A stretch of DNA of 38,973 bases, from assembly GCF_000003815.2 (NCBI RefSeq), contig NC_049983.1:5127078-5166050 (forward strand), in the 5' to 3' direction. This stretch comes from Branchiostoma floridae (lineage: Eukaryota; Chordata; Leptocardii; Amphioxiformes; Branchiostomatidae). Positions 30,801 through 38,973 of the stretch are shown here, piece by piece. The notes below the pieces were generated by a model that was not told the DNA's origin, searched no databases, and worked only from the letters and a program-made list of their open reading frames with translations. Positions within the stretch are counted from its first letter, which is position 1; the number at the start of each line of letters is the position of its first letter. Position numbers and translations under genes: made by a program.

Positions 30801-33800
30801 ACCCGTGCACACAACAGTCAACTGTAGCACTGGAAAAGTGGAAGGTCGTTTGAGTGACATCTATCACTCAAAGCGTCCAGAAGTACATGTCTTTTTTATC
30901 CAGTTAAAGAGACTGAATTGTATTTTTTTTGTGGCACTTGTGCAGACAAATCTGGGTCTGCAGCTGCGGGACTCTGAGGACATCGTGCAGCAGCTGCGCT
31001 TCAGCCTGGACAAGCTGCAGGAAACTTCTGCAGCCCTCAAGCACGAGCTGCAGGAGGCAGAGGGGAAGGCAACAGGCTACTACAATGCACTGGAGGTAGG
31101 GCTTTGTGATGATGCCTTAGACCCTGCTTTACGCTTATTCCAATATCATCCATGGGATTGAGTAGCTAATTTGTCTTACCCTTCTATAAAAAGTTTTTGA
31201 TAAAGAATACAATGTTTTAGAAGGACTTGCACAAACAGAGATAAAAGGTAACAGGAATGTCTTTCATCTGCTGTCATTTCAGTGTATTGGAGACTTTACA
31301 TTGTAGTTTCAAAGGTTTGTGAACTTCCATCTGTATTTATAACTTTTTATTACATTTTAATTATTTTTATTGCGTAAAAATTTCTTAACGTGCAGTTTCA
31401 CATTGTTCTTGATGTGCAGAAAAGTCGTGAGGACATCCTCGGACTGGAGGCACAGATAGAAGCCCTGAAACTGCAGTCTGTGGACCCCAACAGTCGGGGC
31501 AACTCACTATTTGCAGAGGTAGGTTTTTCTACCTGTTTTTGTTTAAACACATTTTAGCACAATAGAAAAAAACAACATTACTGGCACATTATCTTTATAT
31601 GGATACATTCAGGAGAATTGTTGCAAGGTAACCCAGATAGATGTGGGCAAACAGCATATTGATGGGATTATATGGATGACATCTTTGCATTCATCAGTTT
31701 TAGTCCGGTTTGAAAAGAACAAGCTTTTCACCATAGTAGCATTGTTGTTGGTGTTCAGGTGGAGGATCGGCGTGTGGCTGTAGAGAAGAAGATGATCACC
31801 CTGAAGGTGCAACACGAGTCTCTGAAGAAACAACACCTGGCAACAAAGCAGCAGCTGCAGAAGCTCAAGGTATTATCTCCTAGCTACAGGAGTATTGTTG
31901 TTCTTGCTATTTCCTCTTGGTCTGAAAGAACTGGCGTCAATGATTTATCCCGTGGTAGGCACCACAGAACCCCACAGTAGACATCATGAAATTATGAAGT
32001 GCCAAATCTCTTTATTCCAAGATGAGATAGTCTTCAAACCTTTTTTTATATCTAAATGTGTGATAGTCACTTGACTGCTTTTTCAAGCTTCTTCAGACTA
32101 CCGTTAGCGAGAAAGTGTGACGGTATAGTCAAGAACAAGAGTTGGGAGTATTGTTTTTGATAGTTCCATGTTTGATAACATCAGAAGGGTATGTATTTGG
32201 CTTAAACATTTATGTTGTTTTGTATTTTTGTGTCTTTAACATTTCCAGATGTACATGTGACATTGTGTTATGTGTCTGTAGGCTCAGTTTGCTGCCCTGC
32301 TACAGATGGGAGGGGGGCGCGCTGATGCCTCTCAGGTCCAACGTCTGGAACAGGCGCTGTCACAGAGCCGGGCAGAGACACAAGTGCTGTCCAACAAGCT
32401 CAAGGTCGCAGAGAGACAGCTGGAGATGGTAAGGTCACAAATCTGTGCATCTGAGTCAGTGTACCCGACCGCCCCCAGCAAAACCCTGCTGACCCAAGAT
32501 TTTATTTACGTCTTGGTTACTTGTGCAGAATTTACAGTTTTTGATCTGAGTGATGATAGTCCAAACAGACTTCCTGCATTTCCCAATGTTTACAGAATAG
32601 GGCTTTGAGAAATTAAAGTAAGGCTGTGCAACACTTCTCTGTTAAGTTTATCAATTATAATAAACACATGTCTTTTAATTGGCCAATGTACACCTGAGGG
32701 TGTGATTTTGAAAATATCATTGCCATAATTTCACCTTTACAATGCAGGATTCACTTTGGCCAAAATCTTAGATGAAGATAATGAAAATGAAATTAGGGAA
32801 TTCTGTCAATTCCATGTCAAAGACGATGTGGAAGAATCTGTACCTGTCAGTTGTTTCGTTTACCATACTTTGAGTGTTAAGTCATTTGGTCAACCTTTCC
32901 GATCACTTAGATTTCAAAATGAAGGTAACTTATGATTTTTGCCAAATTGTTTTTATTTGCCTGCTTGCATCAGTTTTGGGGTTCCCAGAGGATGGCATCC
33001 ATATAATGGAATTAGTGTGGCTTTTTGCAAAGACTTAATTCTAAATTTATGTAAGGAGAGGAAAGGAAGTTCTCTCACTAGTCCCAGTGTTTTCTGTTTA
33101 CAGTAGAAATGTTATTCTGTTGTACAGTATACAAAACACACAATTACAGTGTCATGATAAACATAAATATAAGACCACATTTCAGAAACATCAGGTTTTA
33201 CATGTAACACAAAAAACACCAATAAGAGCCAATCACAGGAGTCACAATTTAGGGTTTGATACATGTACTCCTGTACATCTGATCCTTTTGATATTTTCAT
33301 CTTCGATGTGTTGGAGGTGTGGCCCTCCTCAAAATCAAATACAGGACCGCCATGTAACATTCTATCCAAGAGACAATCGAGACAACCAAAAGCTTGGTAC
33401 TAATTCCACGGTGACCACCTGAGTGAAGTTAGGAAAATAGCGTTACAATGTAAGTTCCCAAGATTGCTGGCATATCAACAGATTCAAATTCAGGACCTCT
33501 GGGTTCATGTGCCCAATATCCCACACGAACCCACTTTGAGACTTACCCACTTTTGTTTAAAGACTTGACTCTCTGCTGATTGACCCATTCTATAGGTGGA
33601 GAATAACCCCAGGAAAGCCTTTGAGCAGTACCAGAGTAACTTCACTGAGCTCGGAGGGCGGAAAGATTACGCAGCTTTCCTAGAGGATCGCCTCAAGGAG
33701 TCGAAGTATGATTTTTCTTCTTCTTTTTGTGTACTTGAACGTTCATTAGTGAGTCATAACAGATTGCATTGTTACATTGTACATGTAACTGTGCCTTGAA

Positions 33801-36732
33801 TTATTTTACTTTTGCCAAGAAGGCTTTTGTAGCATTTGTGTGTCCATATCATTTACTATTGTACATTGTACATTATCATATAGCCAGGTGCCGTGGACCA
33901 AACAGAAGGCCCCGTTCCATGTTGGTTATGACGCCGTAACACTTAGATTCCGGCCAGGCCGGTGTGTATCCTCCTTCTGATTGGTCAGAATGAATCAACA
34001 CCGGCACCGGTGTCTATTTGCATCGACACCGGCACCAGTGTCGATGCAAATCGACACCGGTGCCGATGTCGATTCATTCTGACCAACCAGACTGAGCGAT
34101 ACACACAAGATATGCAGGGTTTGGCCGATCAAAAGGAATGAAACATATGCCAGAGCAGAGGGAATAAGTACAGACTGCAAGGAGGGAATAGCTCCTTCTG
34201 TTAACATTGATAATGAGTTTTGTTGTTCTAAAAAGCGAAAGACTGCAATGTTTTGAATATTTTCTGTGGAAATTTTGGTTTCAAACTGCAATCTGTAAAC
34301 AAATGTATGTACCAAGGAACAAATGTGAACTTTCAGAAATTCGACAAAGGAATTCACACGTATAGTATCAAGGGATCTATGCGTCATACAGGAGTTTGCA
34401 AGTTTGGGTAGGCTATATGATAATAACGTTAATGACCCGCCTGTTCCTCGGTGTACATGGTGTCATAACGCCTGGTCCTTTGCTATAACCACCTCATAAA
34501 ACCACCTCGTTCGCTTCGCTCACTCGGTGGTTTTATTCGGTGGTTATATCAAAGGACCAGGCGTTATGACACCATATACACCTCGGGGCGGGACATTAAC
34601 CCTTAATTGTTGTATGTTTGTATATGGATGAACGGCAAAACTTGAGAAGGCCTGGATGGATTGGTTTTATATTGGTATGTGAGTTGCTGACACATTGAAG
34701 CAGGGTTCTAGCCAGCATCCGTCATTCCGTCCTTTGACGGAATTTTGCAGCTGGGGACGGAAATAAATTTTACCCATTCTGTCCTGTGACATACAAAAAT
34801 CAGCATTTTATAATAGAAAAAACATGAAATTTTACCTTCGGCACTCTTTAAAAATTTTTGGGACAGAAAATTATTTCAGACTGGCTAGAACACTGCTTTG
34901 AAGTGATGAGATTTGGAACCCCCTAGCATCCGTTATGGTACTGAAGCAGAACTTCTGGTTTTGGTATATTGTGTTCTTTGTTATTTTTGAGTGGTAGATT
35001 ACATTTGGGTAGAGAGTAGGATGCTTCAGTCCCATTTCCAACCTAGTCAACCTATGTTCGTGTTAGTTACCTTGAGTAACCCTTTGTTGTTCTGTGTAGG
35101 GAGGAGACCAAAAAGGTGAAGGCACAGTTGGATCAGCAGAAGTTCCTACAGATGGCAGACAAGGACAGGCTGCTGCACTGTGAGAGGAAACTGTACGAGG
35201 CTGAGAGCAAGGCAGAGTCCCTCCATGGACAGAACATGAAACTTCTGGTGCAGCTGGAGGACATGAAGCTCAAGTATCAGCCAGGTGGGTGCATCTGTAC
35301 TCAACACCAGCTCAACACCTCTGTGAAAATGGATCTGTTGTTTTAAGTATGTATGTTTTAAGTATGTATTTATTTTGTTGAGTGACAGGATGTGTGGGGA
35401 TGGTGTAACTGGAGACTAGAAGGATGAGAGGGTTGGCTTGTGACTTATTTGACAGTCCTCAGTGTGTGTGTGTTTCCATTTGTTTGTGGCCAGCGCAACT
35501 TTGAAACCTGTGGATGGATTGTAATGATGTTTGGTATGTGGGTAGGAGTTGTGAATTTGAAGGTCATGGTTCCCCTGGTGGTGCATTTTTTAAAAGTATT
35601 TGAAAGAGGACAACTAAGCAACAAGATGTCATGATAATGAAGATTTTTTTATAAATGATATTCCATATGCAGGTACATATAGTTAAGAGAGAGTGACATG
35701 TACACAATGACATGCAAAGTAGGACCTAACTTGCATATTTATAATCAATCAGGAAAATCTGTATTTTTGTGTTTTCCATTGTAAGACTCTCATACACATA
35801 AGGTACATGATTTATGGCAGGTGAAATATACGCATATACGAATTATGCAAATAATTGCAATGAGACAAGACAAAACAATAAATGTACATCATCGTTCATC
35901 TGGAATTTACCGTTGAGGTGATGATTGTACAAAGGTTAGAAATATTTCAAAGAGCTATGAGGTCTCCAAACCTGTTTTACCTGCTCATTTATAGGATGTG
36001 CATTTTTTTTCAGAGCTGCTTGACAATTCCAAAGTTAGAACTGGAAGATTGGAGAAAATCCCTCTGGGGAAGACAAAGGAGAAGACAGCAGCAACTACAG
36101 CTACCAACTTAGATAAAGGAACAGCAGGGAAGACAGCTAGGGATAGCACAGTGGGTGGTGCTGTCAAAAACAGCACTTATACAGCCGCAAAAACCATGGG
36201 GAGCCATATAATTACAGAAAGTTATATGAAGAATAGCATGGTTACTACAGCTACAAAACTAGCTCCCAGCAGCACAGTGGAAAATGTTAGTAAGGATGGC
36301 ACTGACAGTGCTAGAACAGGGGAAAAAGGAAACAGCTCAGATGTTCCTGATAGTGCAGTGCCTTGTAAGGGAGTTAGGGGGAGCTGTAATAGTGAAGCAG
36401 CAAAGGAAAATTCTCACACTAACAGTGACAGCAATAATGTTAGTACCCAGAATATACAGGTGGAAAAGCAGGTTGAAATTAAGGAAGAGTTGAAGGTGGA
36501 AACAGACGAGTTTGTCAGCTCAAGGAAGGTTCGCTTTGAGGCCCCCATACAGACAGTGGGTCGGATGTCTATGATTGGCCGTCGGAGGTGTGACAGCGAT
36601 GATGATGATGATGATGATGATTATGATAATGAGGGTACAAGCAGGGTGAGTAGACCCATTGGGAGAGGGCGGAAGTCACATAAAGTTGTCCATGTACCCT
36701 CGGATGGTAAACCAGAGTGTAAGCAACAGTAG
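24632..36732 (+). CDS. SPDL1: Spindly, kinetochore dynein adaptor, complete gene, 10 coding exons
   Basis: Spindly links dynein-dynactin to the RZZ complex at kinetochores and promotes dynein motility; it acts in chromosome alignment and in stripping of checkpoint proteins. Ten exons join in phase (0 for the first seven junctions, then 2, then 1) into 2061 bp, 686 residues plus stop; human Spindly has 605. Most of residues 1-447 are predicted coiled coil, rich in Leu, Gln and Glu. Landmarks: AAHAG (28-32), matching the AAxxG CC1 box that contacts dynein light intermediate chain; YYNALE (225-230); GNSLFAEVEDRR across exons 5 and 6, nearly identical to human Spindly; KDYAAFLEDRLKESK (372-386), in the place of the Spindly motif that binds dynactin; a low-complexity Ser/Thr/Lys tail with an Asp run; and C-terminal CKQQ, a CaaX-type farnesylation signal comparable to human CPQQ. 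It lies divergently from the WASP gene. The start is the first ATG after the acceptor. Confidence 0.95.
24871..24925 (-). repeat. diverged inverted copy of the intron-8 50-bp repeat
   Basis: The reverse complement reads GACTGGTGTGCTATGCCGAAG then GCGGGTATACTGGCTATATA, matching the three copies at 9856-10434 in WASP intron 8. Confidence 0.6.
25081..25856 (+). repeat. minisatellite block 1 (45/48-bp units, ~17 copies)
   Basis: Units read GTTCTGGAACAGGAGCAGTA or ATTCTGGTACAGGAGCAGTA, then CAGCTGAAGGTTATG (45 bp) or a form with TTAATTTGTG (48 bp), ending TTGTACAG. Long and short forms alternate as a 48+45+45 = 138-bp higher-order unit repeated about four times. The first codons VLEQEQYS and the acceptor TTGTACAG are those of Spindly coding exon 2. 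The final unit shifts to the GATGGATATG form of block 2 just before the hAT insertion, so blocks 1 and 2 were probably once continuous. Confidence 0.95.
26051..26208. repeat. direct duplication, copy 1
   Basis: TTTCACAATAAATCCTTTAA... to ...TTTCTATGTTCACAATACA is repeated at about 26951-27089 with few differences; copy 1 has a short extra segment (TGACTTTGATCC region). The pair suggests a local duplication within the hAT element or an insertion between the copies. Confidence 0.85.
26344..26443. repeat. ATAAACATACCCCCCGGA short repeats
   Basis: Four imperfect copies of an 18-bp ATAAACATACCCCCCGGA unit, arranged as two pairs, within the interior of the hAT element. Confidence 0.8.
26640..26785 (+). 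repeat. dispersed repeat, inverted relative to 12073-12212
   Basis: Includes GTCGGTCCCTTGGATTTTTC and TAGTCTATGGCGGCCAGGCT, the complement of the repeat in WASP intron 6 (12073-12212). Confidence 0.65.
26951..27089. repeat. direct duplication, copy 2
   Basis: Second copy of the segment at 26051-26208. Confidence 0.85.
27114..27725 (-). pseudogene. hAT-family transposase fragment
   Basis: A 203-residue open frame with SKFFSILSDGSTDSANVQEE, then VIAAGVDGANVMIG and VLGIHCLGHKLELVFK. These match the RNase H-like catalytic region of hAT transposases related to the domesticated ZNF862/KIAA1586 group: first Asp in SDGSTD, second in the GVDGAN strand, then the HCxxHxLEL motif. The zinc-finger N-terminus and the C-terminal catalytic Glu and dimerisation region are missing from the frame, so it is not a functional enzyme. 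It lies antisense within Spindly intron 1. Confidence 0.8.
27851..29525 (+). repeat. minisatellite block 2 (45-bp units, ~35 copies)
   Basis: Units read TTGTACAG, GCTCTGGAACAGGAGAAGTA, CAGCTGATGGATATGTG; 45 bp each and mostly identical, with G/A changes (CTCTAGAAC, GGTTCTAG) and a few disrupted units (around 28384, 28900-28950, 29219-29325) carrying an extra GGAGAAGTATA. The block ends exactly at the acceptor of Spindly coding exon 2, whose sequence GCTCTAGAACAGGAGAAGTA is the same. Because 45 is divisible by three, long open frames on both strands (CTGSGTGEV or TSPVPEPVQH repeats) are artefacts. Confidence 0.97.
29526..29696 (+). CDS. SPDL1: Spindly coding exon 2
   Basis: 171 bp, phase 0 to 0, donor GTAAGT. 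It begins ALEQEKYSLQLKLETLRGQL, matching SYEQEKYTLQREVELK of human Spindly. Its acceptor GTTGTACAG and first 24 bases are the template of the 45-bp minisatellite that ends exactly here. This copy alone reads on through CTGCAG where the satellite units have TGATGG. Confidence 0.93.
30503..30697 (+). CDS. SPDL1: Spindly coding exon 3
   Basis: 195 bp, phase 0 to 0, acceptor GACTGTAG, donor GTGGGC. Coiled coil (EEAAMLEQQLRDKVEQQEQL) and then SLTEDSMALQLELDQL, which corresponds to SMSSEMLALQIELTEM in human Spindly. Confidence 0.94.
30946..31095 (+). CDS. SPDL1: Spindly coding exon 4
   Basis: 150 bp, phase 0 to 0, acceptor TTGTGCAG, donor GTAGGG. Coiled coil ending in KATGYYNALE, matching KEAVSYYNALE of human Spindly. 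Confidence 0.94.
31420..31518 (+). CDS. SPDL1: Spindly coding exon 5
   Basis: 99 bp, phase 0 to 0, acceptor GATGTGCAG, donor GTAGGT. It encodes KSREDILGLEAQIEALKLQ then DPNSRGNSLFAE, nearly identical to the DPNSKGNSLFAE segment of vertebrate Spindly. Confidence 0.96.
31759..31869 (+). CDS. SPDL1: Spindly coding exon 6
   Basis: 111 bp, phase 0 to 0, acceptor GTGTTCAG, donor GTATTA. It encodes VEDRRVAVEKKMITLKVQHE then SLKKQH, continuing the best conserved block of the family. Confidence 0.96.
32282..32428 (+). CDS. SPDL1: Spindly coding exon 7
   Basis: 147 bp, phase 0 to 0, acceptor GTCTGTAG, donor GTAAGG. It begins AQFAALLQMGGG, matching LQIATLLQMKG of human Spindly, and continues as coiled coil (LEQALSQSRAETQVLSNKLK). 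Confidence 0.94.
33596..33705 (+). CDS. SPDL1: Spindly coding exon 8: Spindly motif
   Basis: 110 bp, phase 0 to 2, acceptor TCTATAG, donor GTATGA. It encodes GGRKDYAAFLEDRLKES, aligned with TYYTDLLQMKLDNLNKE of human Spindly, the Spindly motif that binds the dynactin pointed end. Confidence 0.92.
33962..34106. mobile_element. 145-bp foldback element
   Basis: Imperfect palindrome in Spindly intron 8: GTGTGTATC...TGATTGGTCAGAATGAATC on the left and GATTCATTCTGACCAACC...GATACACAC on the right. Between them are inverted CGACACCGG / CCGGTGTCG blocks around ACCGGTG and GATGCAAAT words. Confidence 0.8.
34428..34600. mobile_element. 173-bp foldback element
   Basis: Near-complete palindrome: GTTAATGACCCGCC, GGTGTACATGGTGTCATAAC, GCCTGGTCCTTTG and ATAACCACC on the left, all inverted on the right, around a central loop CGTTCGCTTCGCTCACTCG. 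Such elements can spread as MITEs and form strong hairpins in the pre-mRNA. Confidence 0.85.
34704..34905 (+). repeat. dispersed GTTCTAGCCAGCATC repeat
   Basis: GTTCTAGCCAGCATCCGTCA, TTCCGTCCTTTG and CCCATTCTGTC match 10002-10080 in WASP intron 8. The far end (34880-34895) has the inverse CTGGCTAGAAC, so the element has inverted termini. Confidence 0.7.
35100..35284 (+). CDS. SPDL1: Spindly coding exon 9
   Basis: 185 bp, phase 2 to 1, acceptor TGTGTAG, donor GTGGGT. Coiled coil with LLHCERKLYEAESKAESLHG and NMKLLVQLEDMKLKYQP, matching ERKLFANE...NMKLRAKLDELKLKYEP in human Spindly. Confidence 0.96.
35450..35580 (+). repeat. dispersed repeat module (GGTATGTGGGTAGG type)
   Basis: Carries GGATGGATTGTAATGATGTT, TGGTATGTGGGTAGGAGTTG and GAAGGTCATGG, the same family as 2555-2700 and the cluster at 4500-5292. 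In Spindly intron 9. Confidence 0.55.
36014..36732 (+). CDS. SPDL1: Spindly coding exon 10: disordered tail and CaaX
   Basis: 719 bp, entered in phase 1 after acceptor TTTTTTTCAG, stop TAG at 36730-36732. The 239-residue tail is rich in Ser, Thr, Lys and Gly and shows little conservation except near the end. An acidic [12 protein letters not shown] run, coded by GAT repeats, is followed by basic RPIGRGRKSHK, VVHVPSDG and the final CKQQ. In vertebrate Spindly the C-terminal Cys of CPQQ is farnesylated and needed for kinetochore binding through RZZ. Confidence 0.92.
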
Positions 36733-37760
36733 GCTCAAATCTTTCTATGTAGATATGGATATTGTTTGAGGGGTCTAAAATCTCACTTTGTCAATAATTT
36801 TCCCTTGTGGACGCACTGATGTGGTACGCATTTCATTGGAAGCCTTGATGAAAACATGTCATTAAAACCCTATGTAAAATAGGGTAAAGTGCATCTGAGA
36901 GAGATTTGCAGTCATAAAGGGATTTTCACTTGGTGTAACATAGGTAATATATGATAGAACTTATATCCTTAAAAAGACTCTTTCAGTTACATAGATTGTC
37001 AAATTAAAACATACCAGATTCCTTTCAGTTATGTATTTGTACCATGTATGTGTAATGATCTGTGTTTATAGATTTATCAGAACAAACAAATCTTGAAACT
37101 GACATGATTTTTCACAGCATAAGTGGCACCTGTTGGCCTAGCAAGCTACCCTCTTTATTATTGTATGGTGTAGTTGTATAGTGCCTTTGAACTACAGATA
37201 AGAACTGCAAAAAGTTAAGTATGGTGTTTTCCTTTCTTAAGACACTTTGTATTTCTTTGATACTTCAAAGGCCATATCAATCTATTTCTGTAATTCTCAG
37301 ACATTTTGAGTTAGAATTATGCAAAAGACCAAGATGAAACAGATAGCTGGGAGGAAATCTTGGCTATCTTCTTTGCCTAAGATATGTGCACCACCAAGGC
37401 ATGATCCTGTCCTTTGGATGTATTTTTTGTAAAATAAGAACCATGTAACTTAATTGGTATGGCCTTTCATACAGATGAGTGATCACATATTTACCAATAA
37501 AATTGTTTTCATTTTGTCTTCTGTGATGACCAACTTTTGTAAGGTGATTCGTGTATGACACTTAGGAAGGCTCAAAATACCTTTGCCAAGTTGTTTTCTT
37601 CAATGATATTTTGTTTCGGACTACCTTGATATATTTGCACTGCTAGGCTATTCAGTTTGGGGTAGTAGACTGCAAGTGTCATGCAAACCATTCACCCCTC
37701 ATTTCAGCAGAATAAACATTAGAACTGTCCATAAAGGAATAATACTGAAATCCATCTGAA
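36733..37760 (+). other. Spindly 3' UTR and flank
   Basis: Follows the Spindly stop codon. Candidate AATAAA signals lie at 37496-37501 and 37711-37716 (the repeat at 36925-37105 has an AACAAATC version). Which one is used cannot be told from sequence. No further gene is seen. Confidence 0.4.
36925..37105. repeat. dispersed repeat, also at 16890-17095
   Basis: Diverged copy of the repeat in WASP intron 2, ending CAAACAAATCTTGAAACTGA. Confidence 0.55.
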
Positions 37761-37769
37761 TACTGGTAA

Positions 37770-38720
37770 ACACAACTGTCCCTAGTGCTGAACACCATTG
37801 ACACACAGGTAAACATGGTATGTCCCTGGTGCTGAACACCATCCACACACAGGTAAACACAACATGTCCCTAGTGCTGGACACCATCAACACATAGGAAA
37901 TGCACATGTCCCTGGTGCTGAACACCATCCACACACAGGTAAACACAACATGTCCCTAGTGCTGGACACCATCAACACATAGGAAATGCACATGTCCTTG
38001 GTGCTGAATACCATCCACCAACAGGCTAACACACTTGTCTTTGGCCCTAAACACTATCCACATACAGGTAATTACATCTGTCGTTGCCGCTGAACATCCA
38101 CTTACTAGTAAACACGCGTATACCTGGTGGTGATGAACACCATCCACACACAGGGAAACACACCTGTCCTTGGTGCTGAACACCATTCACACACAGGTTA
38201 ACACGCGTATACCTGGTGGTGATGAACACCATCCATACACAGGTTAACACGCGTATACCTGGTGGTGATGAACACCATCCACACACAGGTTAACACGCGT
38301 ATACCTGGTGGTGATGAACACCATCCACACACGTAAACACGCGTATACCTGGTGGTGATGAACACCATCCACACACGTAAACACGCGTATACCTGGTGGT
38401 GCTGAACACCATCCATACACTGGTAAACACGCGTATACCTGGTGGTGATGAACACCATCCACACAGGTAAACACGCGTATACCTGGTGGTGATGAACACC
38501 ATCCACACAGAGGTAAACACGCGTATACCTGGTGGTGATGAACACCATCCATACACAGGTTAACACGCGTATACCTGGTGGTGATGAACACCATCCATAC
38601 ACAAGTTAACACGCGTATACCTGGTGGTGATGAACACCATCCACACACAGGTTAACACACCTGACCTCGGTACCATTTACAGCAGACAGACGAACACAGC
38701 TGTCCTTGGTGCTGAACACT
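37770..38720. repeat. 46-bp minisatellite with degenerate upstream part
   Basis: From about 38105 to 38655 the unit is AACACGCGTATACCTGGTGG then TGATGAACACCATCCACACA and CAGGTT (46 bp, some 42 bp). The 37770-38100 part is an older, variable form with CATGTCCCTGGTGCTGAACA. About 12 regular and 6-8 degenerate units. Open frames (CGWCSSPPGIRV) on the minus strand are artefacts of the repeat. Confidence 0.95.
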
Positions 38721-38973
38721 TTCGGACTTTTTGTCAGGTTTTCTTTTTGTCCGCTTTGTTGGCTAAATAGGGAATTGCAGTGGTGAAATGATGTTTACTT
38801 ACATTTGTTTACATAGCGAAACAAATAGGTAAGATATTGTGAAGTATATCACTTGGGTACCATTTTTTGTCTTGAGAAGTTACTGCCATCGCACCAAACT
38901 GAGACAGCAACTCAGGTGGGTTATATTATATCATATCTGATCATATAATGTCATATCATATTACATCATATTA
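38721..38973. other. non-coding, window end
   Basis: No gene seen. The last 50 bp are a degenerate TCATA/ATCAT repeat running off the window. Confidence 0.5.

Noticed and set aside
33087-33422. 111-residue open frame in Spindly intron 7
   Set aside because: No recognisable protein features and it lies between two well-supported exons of the same strand without fitting their phase.
36001-36013. Coding sequence upstream of 36014 (frame open from 35998)
   Set aside because: It is intron with a poly-T/CAG acceptor; the preceding exon joins in phase at 36014.
38047-38648. Minus-strand CGWCSSPPGIRV repeat frames
   Set aside because: By-products of the 46-bp minisatellite, where three overlapping frames look alike.
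1-38973. tRNA, rRNA or other structured RNA genes
   Set aside because: I looked for tRNA-like A/B boxes and obvious RNA genes on both strands and saw none I could support by eye.

Overview
The window is animal nuclear DNA. It has long multi-exon genes with GT-AG introns, conserved metazoan cytoskeletal and mitotic proteins, very abundant short transposons and satellites, and two assembly gaps of exactly 100 N. The vertebrate-like gene structures and the repeat style suggest an invertebrate deuterostome, most likely amphioxus (Branchiostoma). That assignment is my inference and rests on no database search.

Two real protein-coding genes are present, head to head. On the minus strand (8037-20240) lies a WASP/N-WASP gene. 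Its 11 coding exons join in phase to a 542-residue protein with WH1, basic region, CRIB/GBD, proline-rich region, two WH2 motifs, central and acidic segments. On the plus strand (24632-36732) lies a Spindly (SPDL1) gene. Its 10 coding exons join in phase to a 686-residue coiled-coil protein with a CC1-box-like AAHAG, a Spindly-motif region and a C-terminal CKQQ that fits a farnesylation signal. A probable non-coding first exon of Spindly sits near 23350-23461. The two genes act in different pathways (Arp2/3 actin nucleation; dynein recruitment at kinetochores), and their pairing is probably incidental.

Layout: 1-1143 is a CAGA-type microsatellite. 1144-8036 is gene-free and repeat-rich, with a 693-bp inverted-repeat transposon at 2817-3509, gap 1 at 5300-5399 and an inverted-repeat element at 6437-6794. 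8037-20240 is the WASP gene, whose introns carry a TA-inserted foldback element, two copies of one MITE family, a hAT-like MITE, a LINE-like remnant, a 79-bp tandem repeat and gap 2 (19700-19799) beside an 87-bp inverted copy of the exon 1 splice-donor region. 20241-24600 is the intergenic region, with a GGGCCC-ended inverted-repeat element, a TACTGTAAATGCA MITE and the putative Spindly promoter. 24601-36732 is Spindly. Its first coding intron holds two large 45-bp minisatellite blocks separated by a degraded hAT transposon. 36733-38973 is the 3' flank, with a 46-bp minisatellite.

The most unusual feature is the minisatellite in Spindly. Each unit appears to be a copy of the intron/exon junction of coding exon 2: the acceptor TTGTACAG followed by the first codons ALEQEKYS. 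About 50 decoy acceptors therefore lie upstream of the true one, and each decoy copy would read into an in-frame TGA.
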